DNA of 64,000 nucleotides from an uncultured Erysipelotrichaceae bacterium (GTDB taxonomy: Bacteria > Bacillota_I > Bacilli_A > Erysipelotrichales > Erysipelotrichaceae), in assembly GCA_945877255.1 (NCBI GenBank), contig CAMCRE010000003.1, positions 1 through 64,000 of the forward strand, in the 5' to 3' direction. The position numbers and the translations under genes are program-made. Below, in pieces: positions 63,655 through 64,000 of this stretch. Numbering within the stretch: position 1 is the first letter of the stretch; the number at the start of each line of letters is the position of its first letter. A model generated the notes under the pieces. It was not told the origin of the DNA. It ran no database searches and was given only the letters and a program-made list of their open reading frames with translations.

Positions 63655-64000
63655 ATGAAAATTGCAATCTTATTTGGGAAATATGGTATGGGACATCAAT
63701 CAGCTGCTATCGCAATTAAAGAACAAATTGAAAAAGATCTTAAAAATATTGAAGTGATAACTGAAGATTTTATCGCATACGCTTATCCTGGCATCAATAA
63801 AATAATGTATGATGGATATAACTTAATCGTCAGTAAAACACCTCTCATTTACACACAAATTTATAAAACGATGGCTAATAAAGAAGATAATTCATTAAAT
63901 GCACAATATTTATTAGCACAAATTAAAAAATATATTAAAGAAAAACAACCAGATATGATTATTTCTACATTACCCGCTGTTTCTCGTGCTGTTTCATTAT
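63655..64000 (+). CDS. UgtP/MGDG-synthase-like glycosyltransferase, N-terminal part
   Basis: The visible 115 residues start MKIAILFGKYGMGHQSAAIAIKEQIE and continue through IEVITEDFIAYAYPGINKIMYDGYN and PDMIISTLPAVSRAVS. This is the MGDG_synth N-terminal domain of processive diacylglycerol glucosyltransferases. Related enzymes make glucolipid anchors for lipoteichoic acid, in line with the LtaS-like gene elsewhere in the window. It runs off the window end. Confidence 0.85.
   Translation, partial: MKIAILFGKYGMGHQSAAIAIKEQIEKDLKNIEVITEDFIAYAYPGINKIMYDGYNLIVSKTPLIYTQIYKTMANKEDNSLNAQYLLAQIKKYIKEKQPDMIISTLPAVSRAVSL

Noticed and set aside
1-64000. CRISPR array or prophage structural genes
   Set aside because: No regularly spaced repeats and no capsid, tail, terminase or lysis genes are present; the phage-like regulator and integrase belong to the mobilizable element.

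Overview
The window is a chromosomal stretch of a low-GC Gram-positive bacterium (Bacillota). Intergenic DNA is very AT-rich, and strong AGGAGG ribosome binding sites, extended -10 promoters and rho-independent terminators are frequent. A NadD-YqeK fusion, a pcrA-ligA-camS-gatCAB cluster and a pyruvate phosphate dikinase suggest the Erysipelotrichia or a relative near the Mollicutes; this placement is inference. TGG encodes Trp, and TGA ends genes such as ligA, nadD-yqeK and the ABC ATPase, so the standard bacterial code applies.

Positions 1-10476 are an integrated mobilizable element lying against the 3' end of guaA. From the guaA side it carries a phage-type regulator with three evenly spaced operators, an excisionase-like protein, a tyrosine integrase, an RHH protein, a primase-like protein, a RecA-fold ATPase, a candidate origin/oriT region, MobC and a MOB_P relaxase. 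Its cargo is a BcgI-like restriction-modification operon led by a small XRE regulator. A truncated AlbA/Schlafen-type gene lies next to what looks like the end of an insertion sequence. The far element boundary is outside the window.

Positions 10477-25310 hold housekeeping genes (guaA, superoxide dismutase plus LysR regulator, ppdK, an esterase, a DUF985 cupin, pgk, an RNA methyltransferase, typA). They also hold an accessory patch: a YhcG-type nuclease, a KilA-N protein, a 380-base gap with signs of a pseudoknotted structured RNA, and a surface-protein gene broken by two frameshifts.

Positions 25495-35722 contain two uncharacterised genes and the pcrA-ligA-camS-gatC-gatA-gatB cluster, then divergent tmRNA (19-residue tag) and tRNA-Leu(UAG). 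Positions 35803-47854 encode a 1906-residue cell-surface glycosidase with a G9 tract in its coding sequence and a cre-like site at its promoter. An AfuABC/FbpABC-type ABC importer and a YesM/YesN-type two-component system follow.

Positions 48090-60148 are a long minus-strand run. It joins rimM and trmD to a HAD phosphatase, glgB, glgP and an LtaS-like sulfatase, then rpmG and the ribosome-assembly/NAD set (MBL hydrolase, yqeG, yqeH, yhbY, nadD-yqeK, rsfS). Positions 60257-64000 contain a membrane glycerophosphodiesterase gene interrupted by one in-frame TGA, a GIY-YIG/DUF4357 protein, a small hypothetical protein and the start of a UgtP-like glycosyltransferase on the plus strand.
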